A DNA stretch of 64,000 bases. Source: Cellvibrio fontiphilus_A (GTDB taxonomy: Bacteria; Pseudomonadota; Gammaproteobacteria; Pseudomonadales; Cellvibrionaceae). A model generated the notes under the pieces. The model worked only from the letters and a program-made list of their open reading frames with translations. It was not told the DNA's origin and did not search any database. Each line of letters starts with the position of its first letter. The stretch's first letter is position 1. A program made the translations under genes and the position numbers. The stretch spans positions 1 through 64,000 of the forward strand of contig NZ_JBHRTF010000003.1 in assembly GCF_042646205.1 (NCBI RefSeq). The letters are read 5' to 3'. Shown piece after piece: positions 35,171 to 44,110 of the stretch.

Positions 35171-36607
35171 TTAGTGCGCCGCTGTTTTTAGGTAGGTGAT
35201 TTCCCCCTGGGTATTTTCCACATTGTCAAACACCACGGGTTCAGGGTCGCTTGTCTCCAGGGTGACTTTATTAAAACTAAACCCGCGCGCATGGGTGATA
35301 GCACCAGCGGCCGGTGTTTTAATATGCAGGTTGGTGAAATGCACATTTTGCAGCGGCGCCTCGGCATAACCCTGCATTAAAAAGGCAGCGTTGGCTTCGG
35401 CTTTTATATCGCTGATGTAAATATCGCGCAGCTTGGGCATCCCTTTTTCTTTAGGCACAGGCGTAGCCAGAATTTTCCAATGTTCAGGAACATTTTTTAA
35501 GCCTGCGGGAATAACCGGGTAGGAATAAACGGGCAGCCAATTTAAATCCACCCGCACTGCAGCCTCCGCATTTTTTACCTGCATATTGCTGATGCGAATG
35601 TCAGATACTGTACCGCCGCGCACATGGGCTGATTTAAAAAATACACCGCTATACACCGGGCCTTGTACATCCAAATTGTATACATCGATATGACGAATAC
35701 TGCCGGAGGTTTCACTGCCAAAGGTTACGCCCGCTTCGGCATGGCGAATAATGGAATCGCGAATGATCACGTGTTCGGTAGGGCGATTAACACGCAAGCC
35801 ATCGGCATCGCGCCCGGCTTTTAAACAGAGTGCATCGTCGTTGACATCGATATCGGCTTTTTCCACTAATACATGGTGGGAGGAATCCACATCGATACCG
35901 TCGGTGGAAGGGCCTTTGCCATCGGAATTATTGCGAATAAACACACCGGATACTTTTACATTATTGGAGTAAACAATTTGCAGTGTCCAAAAACCGGCGC
36001 GGGTGAGCTGCAAGCCTCCGCCTAATTCAACGCGCTCTGAATTGTAAACCTGAATTAAACGCGGGCGTTCTGCGTCATAGTCTGCAGCCCAGCGTAAACC
36101 TTTGCCTTCATAGGCATTGCGCTTGTCCCAAAAAGTTTGCCAAAACACCATGCCATTGCCATCGATAATTCCCTCACCATAAATGCGTACATCCTTTTGT
36201 TCATACACATTAATGAGCGCCGAAGGCCACACAATTTCTACACCGGCGATGCGGGTTTTTTGCCGTGGGTAGGATTGAATATCCTGTTTTCCCGTGAGTG
36301 TTACGCCTTTATCAATTCGCACTGCCATATTGGATTTTAAAAACAGCGAGCCGGTAAGGTAGGTGCCGGGTTTTAATACCAGGGTTGCTTTTTTTGCAGC
36401 AGCGGCATCAATGGCTTTTTGCAAGGCCAGCGTATCGTCGGTGACGCCATCACCTTTTGCACCAAAGTCGCTGGCGTTAATTTCCAGGCTATTAATATTT
36501 TTGGGTGCGGCGACTGTGAAATCAGCGTGTTTTAGTTCTGCCTGTGCGGGAATAGTGATGAGGCTTAGGAGTAAAACAATATAGGGGGCAAAGTGAAAAG
36601 GTTTCAT
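35171..36607 (-). CDS. GH28 glycoside hydrolase, exported
   Basis: 478 residues with a signal peptide (YIVLLLSLITIPAQA). Pectate-lyase-like cap INASDFGAKGDGVTDDTLAL, then GH28 motifs STDGIDVDSSHHVL and DIDVNDDALCLKAGRD (catalytic Asp pair). The usual GHG segment reads HAEAGVTFGSETSGS, with His shifted and Ala-Gly in place of Gly-His-Gly. The RIK segment reads FFKSAHVRGGTV. This variant pattern is common in RG-I-associated exo-GH28 enzymes. It is the first gene of the GH28-rhaT-PL22 operon and probably releases galacturonate or rhamnose ends from RG-I oligosaccharides in the periplasm. Confidence 0.87.
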   Translation of the reverse strand: MKPFHFAPYIVLLLSLITIPAQAELKHADFTVAAPKNINSLEINASDFGAKGDGVTDDTLALQKAIDAAAAKKATLVLKPGTYLTGSLFLKSNMAVRIDKGVTLTGKQDIQSYPRQKTRIAGVEIVWPSALINVYEQKDVRIYGEGIIDGNGMVFWQTFWDKRNAYEGKGLRWAADYDAERPRLIQVYNSERVELGGGLQLTRAGFWTLQIVYSNNVKVSGVFIRNNSDGKGPSTDGIDVDSSHHVLVEKADIDVNDDALCLKAGRDADGLRVNRPTEHVIIRDSIIRHAEAGVTFGSETSGSIRHIDVYNLDVQGPVYSGVFFKSAHVRGGTVSDIRISNMQVKNAEAAVRVDLNWLPVYSYPVIPAGLKNVPEHWKILATPVPKEKGMPKLRDIYISDIKAEANAAFLMQGYAEAPLQNVHFTNLHIKTPAAGAITHARGFSFNKVTLETSDPEPVVFDNVENTQGEITYLKTAAH

Positions 36608-36634
36608 GGCATCAGCTCCATTTATTTTTATGCG

Positions 36635-36652
36635 TACTCGCTGGCGCGAGTA
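36635..36652. repeat. Inverted repeat upstream of the GH28-rhaT-PL22 operon
   Basis: TACTCGC-TGGC-GCGAGTA, a perfect 7-base inverted repeat 28 bases before the GH28 start on the minus strand. There is no T-run. It could be an operator or a 5' mRNA hairpin. Confidence 0.4.
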
Positions 36653-36671
36653 GGGCTTAATAAAAATCAGG

Positions 36672-36705
36672 TAAAAAAAAGGCTGCCGGAAAAATTCCGG
36701 CAGCC
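36672..36705 (-). terminator. Terminator after TonB receptor 2
   Basis: GGCTGCCGGAA-AAA-TTCCGGCAGCC stem with eight T on the minus strand, about 20 bases after the receptor stop at 36727. Confidence 0.9.
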
Positions 36706-36726
36706 AACAGGCCTAGCTATGGATAA

Positions 36727-39630
36727 TTAGAACTTGGCACTGACACCAACAGTAAAGGTGCGGCCGATTGCAGTTTCAAACAGTGTGTCCTGACGCACGC
36801 TGTCGATGTACAGGGTGTTGCGTTCGTCGGTGAGGTTTTGTGCTTCCACAATCAACTTCACTGTGTCGGTCAGGTTGTAAGAGGCTGAGGCATCTACAAA
36901 GAAAGTAGATTGGTTGCCCAATACGTCACTGTCGTTACCGCCAGAGGGAATTGCACGCAAATAACCGGAACGGTAGCTACCAGTAGTACGAATGCTGAAG
37001 GATTCATTTTCGTAGTAAATGGTTCCGCTGGCGGCATCTTTAGACAAACCAATCAAATCATTGGTTGTGGTTAAGGTGGGCACACCGTTCGCACTTTGCA
37101 GTACATAGTTAATATCAGACGTTACGTGGGTGTAGTTAGCCAACACACCAAAGTCTTGCCAGAAAGAAGGCAGGAAGGTGAGTGGTAACTGCAGGTTTAA
37201 TTCATAACCTTTCAGTGGGCCACCAGGTGTATTGGTGGAGCGGTTTACGGTAAACAAATCCGTTGCTGTTGCTGCTGAACCCTCTAACAAAGTTGTTGGT
37301 AAACCAAGCTCTGTGTAAGGCACCAGGCTGGAAATAGATTGGATATAGGTATCAATATCTTTCTCGAAATAAGCAACCGAAGCCAATGCACCTTCATCGA
37401 AATACCACTCCAAACCAGCGTCATAGGTTTTTGCACGAATCGGCTCAAGGAATGGGTTGCCCACAGAGGCAGTGCGGGTGGTTGGGTTCATAGAACCACT
37501 CGGAATCAACAATCCCAACTCAGGGCGCGACATCACTTCTGCATAAGCAAAACGTGCAAGCAGTGATGGATTAATTTCAACTACAACATTAGCGGAGGGT
37601 AATAAATCGTCGTATTTGCGATCTACAGTTACCGGGTTAGCCACAGTGGGGTAAGTAGAACCCGCTGGCGCTGCGGTAGGTACAAAGCCCAAGCTGTGTT
37701 GATCGGTTTCTACATAGCGCACACCCAGGTCGCCGCGCACCGGCATAGCGAGGGTGTCGAAGTTAAACTCGGTCATTACATAAGCGCTGTTGATTTTTTC
37801 ATTCACTTCAGGCGATTGCGCACCGCACTCGGCACCACACCACACAAAATCATCATAACCAACAGCCTCTTTCCACTTCTCGTGGTCAACACCTACGTAA
37901 TCACCCAGGGTGCCTGAACCTAATACATCATTCACGCCGTTTACGGTGCGAGTGAAATCAGACACGCTGACACCGGCGGGCAAATTACGTGTTGCAGTAA
38001 ATGCTGGCGCAACAATACGGCTGCGGGTTTGGTAATCGCTCTCGCGGCTTTGTGCACCAAATTTGAGTTTGTAGGTATCGTTAATTTGCCAGCTGAAATT
38101 TGCTTCAGCAGTGGTATTTTCCGTGGTGCGTGTTAAATCGCGGGTATTCCAGTTGCCCAACACTGTGCCATCGGCCAAGCCGGCAGCGTATTGGAAAAGC
38201 GACGGATCATTTACATCAACACCGTATTGCAACAGCGGAATATTGCCGCCGTTACGGAAATCGATAGCGTAGTTATCGGTATCAATTGCATCCAGGTTAA
38301 CGGTTAAACGCTCAGGGTTATCAAACTCGGACATAGAATTGCCGAGCAAAATATTCATTTCAAAATTATCGGTAAAACTGTGCGTCAAATTCAGGTTGGT
38401 TTGACGGAAGGTAGACGTGAAGCGATCCACCAAGCTCTCTGAGCGCAAATCTACGCCATCAAACAAACCGTAAACCAAAGAACCATTGGCATCGATTTCC
38501 AATTCTTTTACCGACACCATGGGCTGGCCATTGTTGTTGGCGTTACGTGCAAAGGAGAGGGCATCGATATAATTATCGCGGCGCACTACATCGTATTTGG
38601 AATGCAGGTTATCCAACGAGATGTTGGTGTTTTCGTTGGGTTCCCACTCAAGGGTAATAGAACCGCCAGTGCGTTCGGCATCCTGCTCGGAGTTCAGGTA
38701 GCGTGGAATACGCGGCATAAATACGCCGCCACCAAAGCGCCCGGAAACACCGGTGGTGTCAGTCATTAATTCATAGGCTTCAATACTGCCGGTACGCGGG
38801 TTGCCAGTGCTGCAGTTAAGTGCATCGGTGCCTTTAGCCGCATTCGTCGCGGGAACTTGGGTGCCGGTGTAACCCAGGGGTGAACAGAAACCGCCGTTTA
38901 CATAACCGGGCAAAATATTTACCGCGGAGTAACCCACTTCGCGAATGTTGCGTTCGGAGTGTGCGAAGGAAACCAATACACCAAAAGTGTCATCGGCAAA
39001 TTTTTTGGACAGCAAGCCGGATACACGCGGGTCAGTGGATTCGCTCACTTCGTTATACACACCGCGCACTGTGCCGGTTGCGGTAAATTCATCGCGGAAT
39101 GAAAGTGGTTTTGGCGCACGCAAATCAACGGTTGCACCCAGTGAGCCTTCTTCTACATCGGCACTTGGGGTTTTGCGCACGGTCAATTCAGAGAAAATTT
39201 CTGAGGGGAAAACGTTAAAGTCAAAGCTGCGACCTGCGTTACCGGCACCATAAATATCCGATGAACCGGTTTGCGATGTGCCTTCCATACCATTGATACG
39301 CACGCGGGTAAATTCAGCACCCAGGCCGCGCACCGAAATATTTTTACCTTCGCCACCGTCACCACGGGACAAGGCAACACCAGGAATACGCTGCATGGAT
39401 TCAGCGAGGTTTGAGTCGGGGAACTTACCAATATCTTCAGAAACAATACTGTCAACCGCAGCAGCGCTTTCGCGTTTTTGCATCAGGGCAGTATTCAACG
39501 AAGCACGGAAACCGGTAACGGTCACTTCTTCGAGTTGATCGTTGCTGTTTTGCGCCTGGGCGGCGCCAGCGAGGCTGAGCGTAATAACGGCTGCGGCCAA
39601 TGGGTTGATTGCAAAGCTGGTGTGTTTCAT
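36727..39630 (-). CDS. TonB-dependent outer-membrane receptor 2
   Basis: 967 residues. Signal peptide to about residue 26 (AVITLSLAGAAQA). TonB-box-like LEEVTVTG at about 33, then the plug: DSIVSEDIGKFPDSNLAESM, QRIPGVALSRGDGGEGKNIS and VRGLGAEFTRVRINGMEGTS. The long barrel ends in RTFTVGVSAKF. It differs clearly from receptor 1, so the two probably take different oligosaccharides. The genes after it on the same strand encode GH28, RhaT and PL22, which suggests galacturonate-containing ligands. Confidence 0.9.
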   Translation of the reverse strand: MKHTSFAINPLAAAVITLSLAGAAQAQNSNDQLEEVTVTGFRASLNTALMQKRESAAAVDSIVSEDIGKFPDSNLAESMQRIPGVALSRGDGGEGKNISVRGLGAEFTRVRINGMEGTSQTGSSDIYGAGNAGRSFDFNVFPSEIFSELTVRKTPSADVEEGSLGATVDLRAPKPLSFRDEFTATGTVRGVYNEVSESTDPRVSGLLSKKFADDTFGVLVSFAHSERNIREVGYSAVNILPGYVNGGFCSPLGYTGTQVPATNAAKGTDALNCSTGNPRTGSIEAYELMTDTTGVSGRFGGGVFMPRIPRYLNSEQDAERTGGSITLEWEPNENTNISLDNLHSKYDVVRRDNYIDALSFARNANNNGQPMVSVKELEIDANGSLVYGLFDGVDLRSESLVDRFTSTFRQTNLNLTHSFTDNFEMNILLGNSMSEFDNPERLTVNLDAIDTDNYAIDFRNGGNIPLLQYGVDVNDPSLFQYAAGLADGTVLGNWNTRDLTRTTENTTAEANFSWQINDTYKLKFGAQSRESDYQTRSRIVAPAFTATRNLPAGVSVSDFTRTVNGVNDVLGSGTLGDYVGVDHEKWKEAVGYDDFVWCGAECGAQSPEVNEKINSAYVMTEFNFDTLAMPVRGDLGVRYVETDQHSLGFVPTAAPAGSTYPTVANPVTVDRKYDDLLPSANVVVEINPSLLARFAYAEVMSRPELGLLIPSGSMNPTTRTASVGNPFLEPIRAKTYDAGLEWYFDEGALASVAYFEKDIDTYIQSISSLVPYTELGLPTTLLEGSAATATDLFTVNRSTNTPGGPLKGYELNLQLPLTFLPSFWQDFGVLANYTHVTSDINYVLQSANGVPTLTTTNDLIGLSKDAASGTIYYENESFSIRTTGSYRSGYLRAIPSGGNDSDVLGNQSTFFVDASASYNLTDTVKLIVEAQNLTDERNTLYIDSVRQDTLFETAIGRTFTVGVSAKF

Positions 39631-39719
39631 TTACTTCTCCATTCTTAGAATTAGCGTGGATAAACAAAGCACTAAGGAGTCCCCCTGTGTTTTTTGCATC
39701 CTAATACAGGCATTTGAGC

Positions 39720-39739
39720 AAAACAATCATAATCAGTCA
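39720..39739. promoter_or_regulatory. Candidate DeoR-type operator, site 4, upstream of TonB receptor 2
   Basis: On the minus strand it reads TGACTGATTA then TGATTGTTTT, two TGAYTG units at 10-base spacing, about 90 bases before the receptor start at 39630. It is nearly the same as site 5 at 41328-41347. Confidence 0.5.
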
Positions 39740-39829
39740 TATGCAGTCTTAATGGGTCATTGTGTGTCAGGATTAGTCGTTACCGGTGACGCAATTTGAG
39801 TATTTTGGTATCAGTAACAGTTTGGCGCC

Positions 39830-41230
39830 TCAATTACCATCAGGGCGGGTGCTAGAAAACGCCGGGCTAGGTGCCAATACAAAGCTTTCTACCGGGTCTG
39901 GCCGGCTGGGGTTGTAGCTACTGCTGTCAGTGAAATGCCGGGCTAAGGCTAGGCGGGATTGGCGCAGCCCTGTCACCACGGCTTGCGCTAATTGGTAGGC
40001 GCCATAATTGTTGTGGTGAGTGGCGTCTTTGCCGCCGTCGTTAAAGGCGAGGGGAGCTTTATCTGTGCCCAGGGTTTCATAAAGTTGCACACTCATTTTA
40101 TCCAGATCAATCAAGGCTAGATTTTTTTCTTGTGCTACTTCGCGCACCGCTTGTGGATACAGACCATGGCTATTCACAATTTTTCCCTGTTGATCAGAGG
40201 TGCGTCGTTGCATGGAAGTAATTAATACCGGAGTTGCACCGCGCAAGCGCGCCTCGGCGATAAAAACACGCAGATATTCTTTGTAGGTTGTCATGGCTTC
40301 AACATAGGTTTGTGGCCATTGTTTTTTTTGATCGTTGTGACCGAATTGAATGAGCAAATAGTCACCCGGTTTCATTCGCTCAAGTACCTTGGCAAAACGC
40401 CCCGCCATAATAAAAGACTTCATTGTCTCGCCCGATTCAGCGTGATTGGCGACTGCAATATCACCGCTAAATAACGGGGCGGTAAAAAAGTAGGGCAGCA
40501 TTTGCCCCCAGCTGGCAGCTGGCTCATAAGGCTGGTCTGTAACTGTTGAATCACCTACTAAATACAGGGTTGGAACATCCACTTTTTGAATGGTAACGCG
40601 CTGTACGTGTGGCGCGGTGCCGTTAAATTCCAGGGTTAATTTATTGTCCCAATGCAGGCGGTGTTGCTCCAATGTTTTTAAACTTACCTTGTTAATTCCC
40701 GGCGCATTTTGTTCGGGTGTTTGCAGTGAGTTATTGCGTACATTCACCAGAATATCTTTGGTAATAAATTCACCGGCGCGTGTATTTAAATCTTTCACAT
40801 ATAAACGCCGCAATTCCGCGCGCAGCGTGTTGTTGCTTGGCATCCCGGCGTGACCAAATTCCAGGCTGACGCGGTAATTTCCCTCAGGCACTTTTACCGA
40901 AAAATAAAACGGCTGATGCTCTGCCGTTGGTTGTGTTTGTAAATCAAATCCAAATCCGGTGCTGTCAGAGTAGGGCTGCCCGGTTGTCACCCGATGGCCG
41001 TCTGCGGTTGGGGTATTTGTAAAATAAAAAACCTGGGGGCGAGTGAAATCCAAGGTGTTTGTACCTGTGTTGGTGGTGTTCGCACTTGTATTGATGGCGC
41101 TCGAATTGAGTCTGGCGGTGGTCGCTGTTGCGCTGTTGTCGGGAGCGCTGGATGCGCTGTTACAACCCAGGCTCGCCGTGGCGGCAAGGGCGATAAAAAA
41201 CACTGAAACAAGGGGCGATAGGTGCGGCAT
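39830..41230 (-). CDS. CE12 rhamnogalacturonan acetylesterase lipoprotein with N-terminal beta-sandwich
   Basis: 466 residues. Lipobox SLGC (Cys near residue 23) followed by a low-complexity Ser/Thr/Asn segment. About 50-200 is a beta-sandwich resembling the galactose-binding-like domain of YesT-type enzymes (FYFSVKVPEGNYRVSLEFG). The SGNH domain follows: LYLVGDSTV (Ser), HAESGETMKSF, IQFGHND and DATHHNNYGAYQ (Asp/His). It removes acetyl groups from RG-I at the membrane surface. It is divergent from the GH42 gene with a shared TGAYYG element between them. Confidence 0.9.
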   Translation of the reverse strand: MPHLSPLVSVFFIALAATASLGCNSASSAPDNSATATTARLNSSAINTSANTTNTGTNTLDFTRPQVFYFTNTPTADGHRVTTGQPYSDSTGFGFDLQTQPTAEHQPFYFSVKVPEGNYRVSLEFGHAGMPSNNTLRAELRRLYVKDLNTRAGEFITKDILVNVRNNSLQTPEQNAPGINKVSLKTLEQHRLHWDNKLTLEFNGTAPHVQRVTIQKVDVPTLYLVGDSTVTDQPYEPAASWGQMLPYFFTAPLFSGDIAVANHAESGETMKSFIMAGRFAKVLERMKPGDYLLIQFGHNDQKKQWPQTYVEAMTTYKEYLRVFIAEARLRGATPVLITSMQRRTSDQQGKIVNSHGLYPQAVREVAQEKNLALIDLDKMSVQLYETLGTDKAPLAFNDGGKDATHHNNYGAYQLAQAVVTGLRQSRLALARHFTDSSSYNPSRPDPVESFVLAPSPAFSSTRPDGN

Positions 41231-41327
41231 GGGTGTTATCTCTTATGTTATTGCTGACGTTATTTGTAACCTTATTGGGGCAAATCATAACAACCGGGCA
41301 AGCGCACCAGTCAATAAAATTCGATAT

Positions 41328-41347
41328 AAAATAGTCATAATCAATCA
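41328..41347. promoter_or_regulatory. Candidate DeoR-type operator, site 5, between CE12 and GH42 genes
   Basis: On the minus strand it reads TGATTGATTA then TGACTATTTT (10-base spacing). It lies about 100 bases from both divergent starts (41230 and 41448), so one element could serve both units. Confidence 0.5.
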
Positions 41348-41447
41348 ATTCTTTGCATTTATTTAAAGAAAACTTCTCGGAAATGATTGGTTTTCAAGTA
41401 ATATGGGATAAAACAGATAATATAAATGTGATCTCCGAGGGATAACA

Positions 41448-43583
41448 ATGAATACTACCCGTCGCGAGGCCATGAAATTCATGGCCTCTGCCGCCAGCCT
41501 TGGTGCTGCCGCCCCTTACTTGAATGCTGCTTCCGCCAGTGGAGGTGCAGGCTCAGGCGCCCAAGCGCCGCTGGACTACACCATGCAAAAGTTATGGCAC
41601 GGAGTCTGTTACTACCCTGAGCTTTGGCCAGTGGAAGATATAGAGCGAGACATTGCCGAAATGAAATCCCTCGGCATTAATATGATTCGCATTGGTGAAT
41701 TTACCTGGTCGACGCTGGAGCCGAGTGAAGGAAAAATTTCCACGCGTTTCCTGCGCGAGGTAATGGATAAATTTCACGCGGCGGGTATTGCAGTGGTGTT
41801 TTGCACACCCACGCCCACGCCGCCGGTATGGTTAACCCACGGCCACCCGGATCGTTTATTTGTAAACGCAGACGGTGAGCGTTTAATTCACGGCGCGCGC
41901 CAACATGTGAGTTATGAACACCCGGCAGTGCGCAAAGCTTGTTTTCGAATTGTGGAGGCGATTGCCAAAACCTTGGGTGATCACCCAGCCATTATCGCCT
42001 GGCAAATTGACAATGAATTGAAGTGTCACGTTGCGGAGGATTTCAGCCCAGCGGCGATTGCGGCATGGCATAAGTGGTTAAAAAAACGCTACGTGACTAT
42101 TGAGCGTTTAAATGAAGATTGGAATACCCATATGTGGAGCACACATTACCAATCTTTTGAACAAGTGCCTGCGCCCTTAAAAACACCCTTCCTGCATAAC
42201 GCTTCCTTGAGTACGGCGTATCGTTTATTTAATCGCGAAAGCATCGCGGAATTTTCCGATATGCAATGCGAGATTATTCGCCAATATTCCAACGCGCCTA
42301 TTACCCACAACACTAATCCGGCATTTTCAGTCAATCACGAACGTTTGTTTAAACATCTGGATTTTGCCGCTTACGATGCCTATCCCTCCAGTAAAGAGTG
42401 GCAAGCCTTGGTATTTCGCAGCGATATGTATCGCGCTGCAAAACCCGGCCGCCCCTTTTGGTTAATGGAAACCAGCGTGAGCCACAATGGTTGGCTGGGC
42501 AATCACAGCCCCATGCACCCGGACGGTTTTTTAAAAGCAGAAGCGGTATTGGTTTACGGTTTGGGCGCGGAAGGTGTGAATTATTGGCTGTGGCGCCAGC
42601 AGCGCAGCGGTGCCGAAATAAATCACAGTGCGGTAATGAGCAGTTGGTTCAAACCCACCACGGGTTATGCGCAAGTGAAACAAGTGGAAGCGGCGCGCAA
42701 ACAATTAGAACCTTTAATGATTGCAAGCAAACCACTGGTGCCGGAAATTGCCGTCACCTGGTCTGACCATGCACGCGCCATGATTGAAACCGAACCTATG
42801 GATAAAGAGCCGGGCTTTCCGGAAACCTACGGCGGTGTGGTGCAGTTGTGGCACGGCTTGTTGTTCGAGCAAGGCTATCATCGCGATGTGCGTTTTGAAG
42901 GTGCAAGCCTTGAGGGTTTGAAATTATTAATCACGCCGGCCATGCCCTACGTGAGTGAAGAGTTCTTACAGCGCGTGATTGAGTTTGTAAAAGCGGGCGG
43001 CACTTGGCTGATTGCCCCCGGCACTGGCACACGCACCCGCGAACACACAGTGCCTACCGACAGTGGCATGGGAATTTTGGATGCTGTTGCTGGTGTACAA
43101 ACCGAATATGTTTTTCCACTTACCGCCACCGGTATTAAGGGTAGTGTTGGTGATAAAACTCTTAATTTCACCGGTTGGTGCAGCGCGGTGACCACTACCG
43201 GCCCCGATACCAAAGTGCTGGGAACACTCAATTCGCCTTTAGTGCCCGGCACCGCTTTTTTAACCGAGCGAATCTTGGGTAAAGGTAAAATTGTGCTGCT
43301 ATCGGCGCACCCCACGGGGACTGATGGCAAACAATTTATCCAACAATTAATTCAGGGCTACGCGCGCGAATTAAATATTACGCCGTTTGTGGCAAGCCCA
43401 GGCACAGTGGTCTGCCCGCGTATTGATAAACAGGGAAAATCATTGTGGGTAATTATTAATATGGATGGTGTAGGGGGTAGGGTAAATATTCCTTCCAATA
43501 CTCGCGATGCAATTACCGGGCAGCTTATTGCAACCACAGAGTTAACTTTGGGTGGTTATGACTGGCGAGTAGTGAGCATTTAG
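41448..43583 (+). CDS. GH42 beta-galactosidase with Tat-type signal
   Basis: 711 residues. N-terminus TRREAMKFMASAASLGAAAP fits a twin-arginine signal. GH42 TIM barrel: HGVCYYPELWPVEDIERDIA, IRIGEFTWSTLEPSEG, AWQIDNELKCH (acid/base about E190) and FWLMETSVSHNGWLG (nucleophile about E341). It is followed by the trimerisation (class I glutamine amidotransferase-like) and C-terminal beta domains. It probably removes beta-galactose from RG-I galactan or arabinogalactan side chains in the periplasm. It leads a plus-strand run of GH42, rhaM, GH43 and GH115. Start has GAGGG upstream. Confidence 0.9.
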   Translation: MNTTRREAMKFMASAASLGAAAPYLNAASASGGAGSGAQAPLDYTMQKLWHGVCYYPELWPVEDIERDIAEMKSLGINMIRIGEFTWSTLEPSEGKISTRFLREVMDKFHAAGIAVVFCTPTPTPPVWLTHGHPDRLFVNADGERLIHGARQHVSYEHPAVRKACFRIVEAIAKTLGDHPAIIAWQIDNELKCHVAEDFSPAAIAAWHKWLKKRYVTIERLNEDWNTHMWSTHYQSFEQVPAPLKTPFLHNASLSTAYRLFNRESIAEFSDMQCEIIRQYSNAPITHNTNPAFSVNHERLFKHLDFAAYDAYPSSKEWQALVFRSDMYRAAKPGRPFWLMETSVSHNGWLGNHSPMHPDGFLKAEAVLVYGLGAEGVNYWLWRQQRSGAEINHSAVMSSWFKPTTGYAQVKQVEAARKQLEPLMIASKPLVPEIAVTWSDHARAMIETEPMDKEPGFPETYGGVVQLWHGLLFEQGYHRDVRFEGASLEGLKLLITPAMPYVSEEFLQRVIEFVKAGGTWLIAPGTGTRTREHTVPTDSGMGILDAVAGVQTEYVFPLTATGIKGSVGDKTLNFTGWCSAVTTTGPDTKVLGTLNSPLVPGTAFLTERILGKGKIVLLSAHPTGTDGKQFIQQLIQGYARELNITPFVASPGTVVCPRIDKQGKSLWVIINMDGVGGRVNIPSNTRDAITGQLIATTELTLGGYDWRVVSI

Positions 43584-43584
43584 C

Positions 43585-43634
43585 TTTTACCCCCCCATCC
43601 CGCCCTTATCAAGGGGGGGGTAGGGGGGGTAAAA
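43585..43634. repeat. G/C-tract palindrome between GH42 and rhaM
   Basis: TTTTACCCCCCC (43585-43596) is the exact inverse of GGGGGGGTAAAA (43623-43634); between them is CCCTTATCAAGGG-like sequence and a G8 tract. It resembles dispersed intergenic palindromes with CCCTCCCTTGATAAGGG cores. It could fold in mRNA and separate GH42 from rhaM expression. Confidence 0.6.
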
Positions 43635-43661
43635 CCATCAATTCAATAAGAGAAAATCAAC

Positions 43662-43976
43662 ATGGAAAAAATTGCTTTTGTGATGACACTAAAACCCGGT
43701 TATGAAGCCGAGTATAAAAAACGTCACGATGAATTATGGCCCGAGTTGGCCGTTGAATTAAAAAATGCGGGCATATCGGATTACTCGATTTATTTGCATC
43801 CGCAAACACTGCAATTATTTGCGGTGTTAAAACGCACCGATAATCACACCATGGATAATTTACCCGCAACGGCGGCGGTAAAAAAATGGTGGGCTTTTAT
43901 GGCCGATATTATGGAAACCAATCCCGATAACAGCCCGGTAGTGGAACCGCTGACACAGGTATTTCACTTCGAATAA
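43662..43976 (+). CDS. rhaM: L-rhamnose mutarotase RhaM
   Basis: 104 residues, the exact size of the family. KIAFVMTLKPGYEAEYKKRH with the conserved His-Asp-Glu-Leu-Trp-Pro-Glu, GISDYSIYLHPQTLQLFAVL and AVKKWWAFMADIME are diagnostic. It interconverts alpha and beta L-rhamnose in the cytoplasm ahead of the isomerase. It is flanked on both sides by G/C-tract palindromes. Confidence 0.96.
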   Translation: MEKIAFVMTLKPGYEAEYKKRHDELWPELAVELKNAGISDYSIYLHPQTLQLFAVLKRTDNHTMDNLPATAAVKKWWAFMADIMETNPDNSPVVEPLTQVFHFE

Positions 43977-43981
43977 ATTCA

Positions 43982-44016
43982 CCCCTCCCTTGATAAGGGA
44001 GGGGGAATATTCCCCC
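43982..44016. repeat. Second palindromic intergenic element after rhaM
   Basis: CCCCTCCCTT-GAT-AAGGGAGGGG (43982-44004) overlaps a perfect 16-base palindrome at 44001-44016 (GGGGG-AATATT-CCCCC). ATCAGAATG is then repeated at about 44018 and 44054. It is related to the element at 43585-43634 by its core. Confidence 0.6.
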
Positions 44017-44110
44017 TATCAGAATGGGCTAGGCGGTGAGAGTATTCTCTGCATCAGAATGATGCCAGGGGGTGAACTGTTAATAATTTTTACAAAGGCC
44101 AATAACAATA

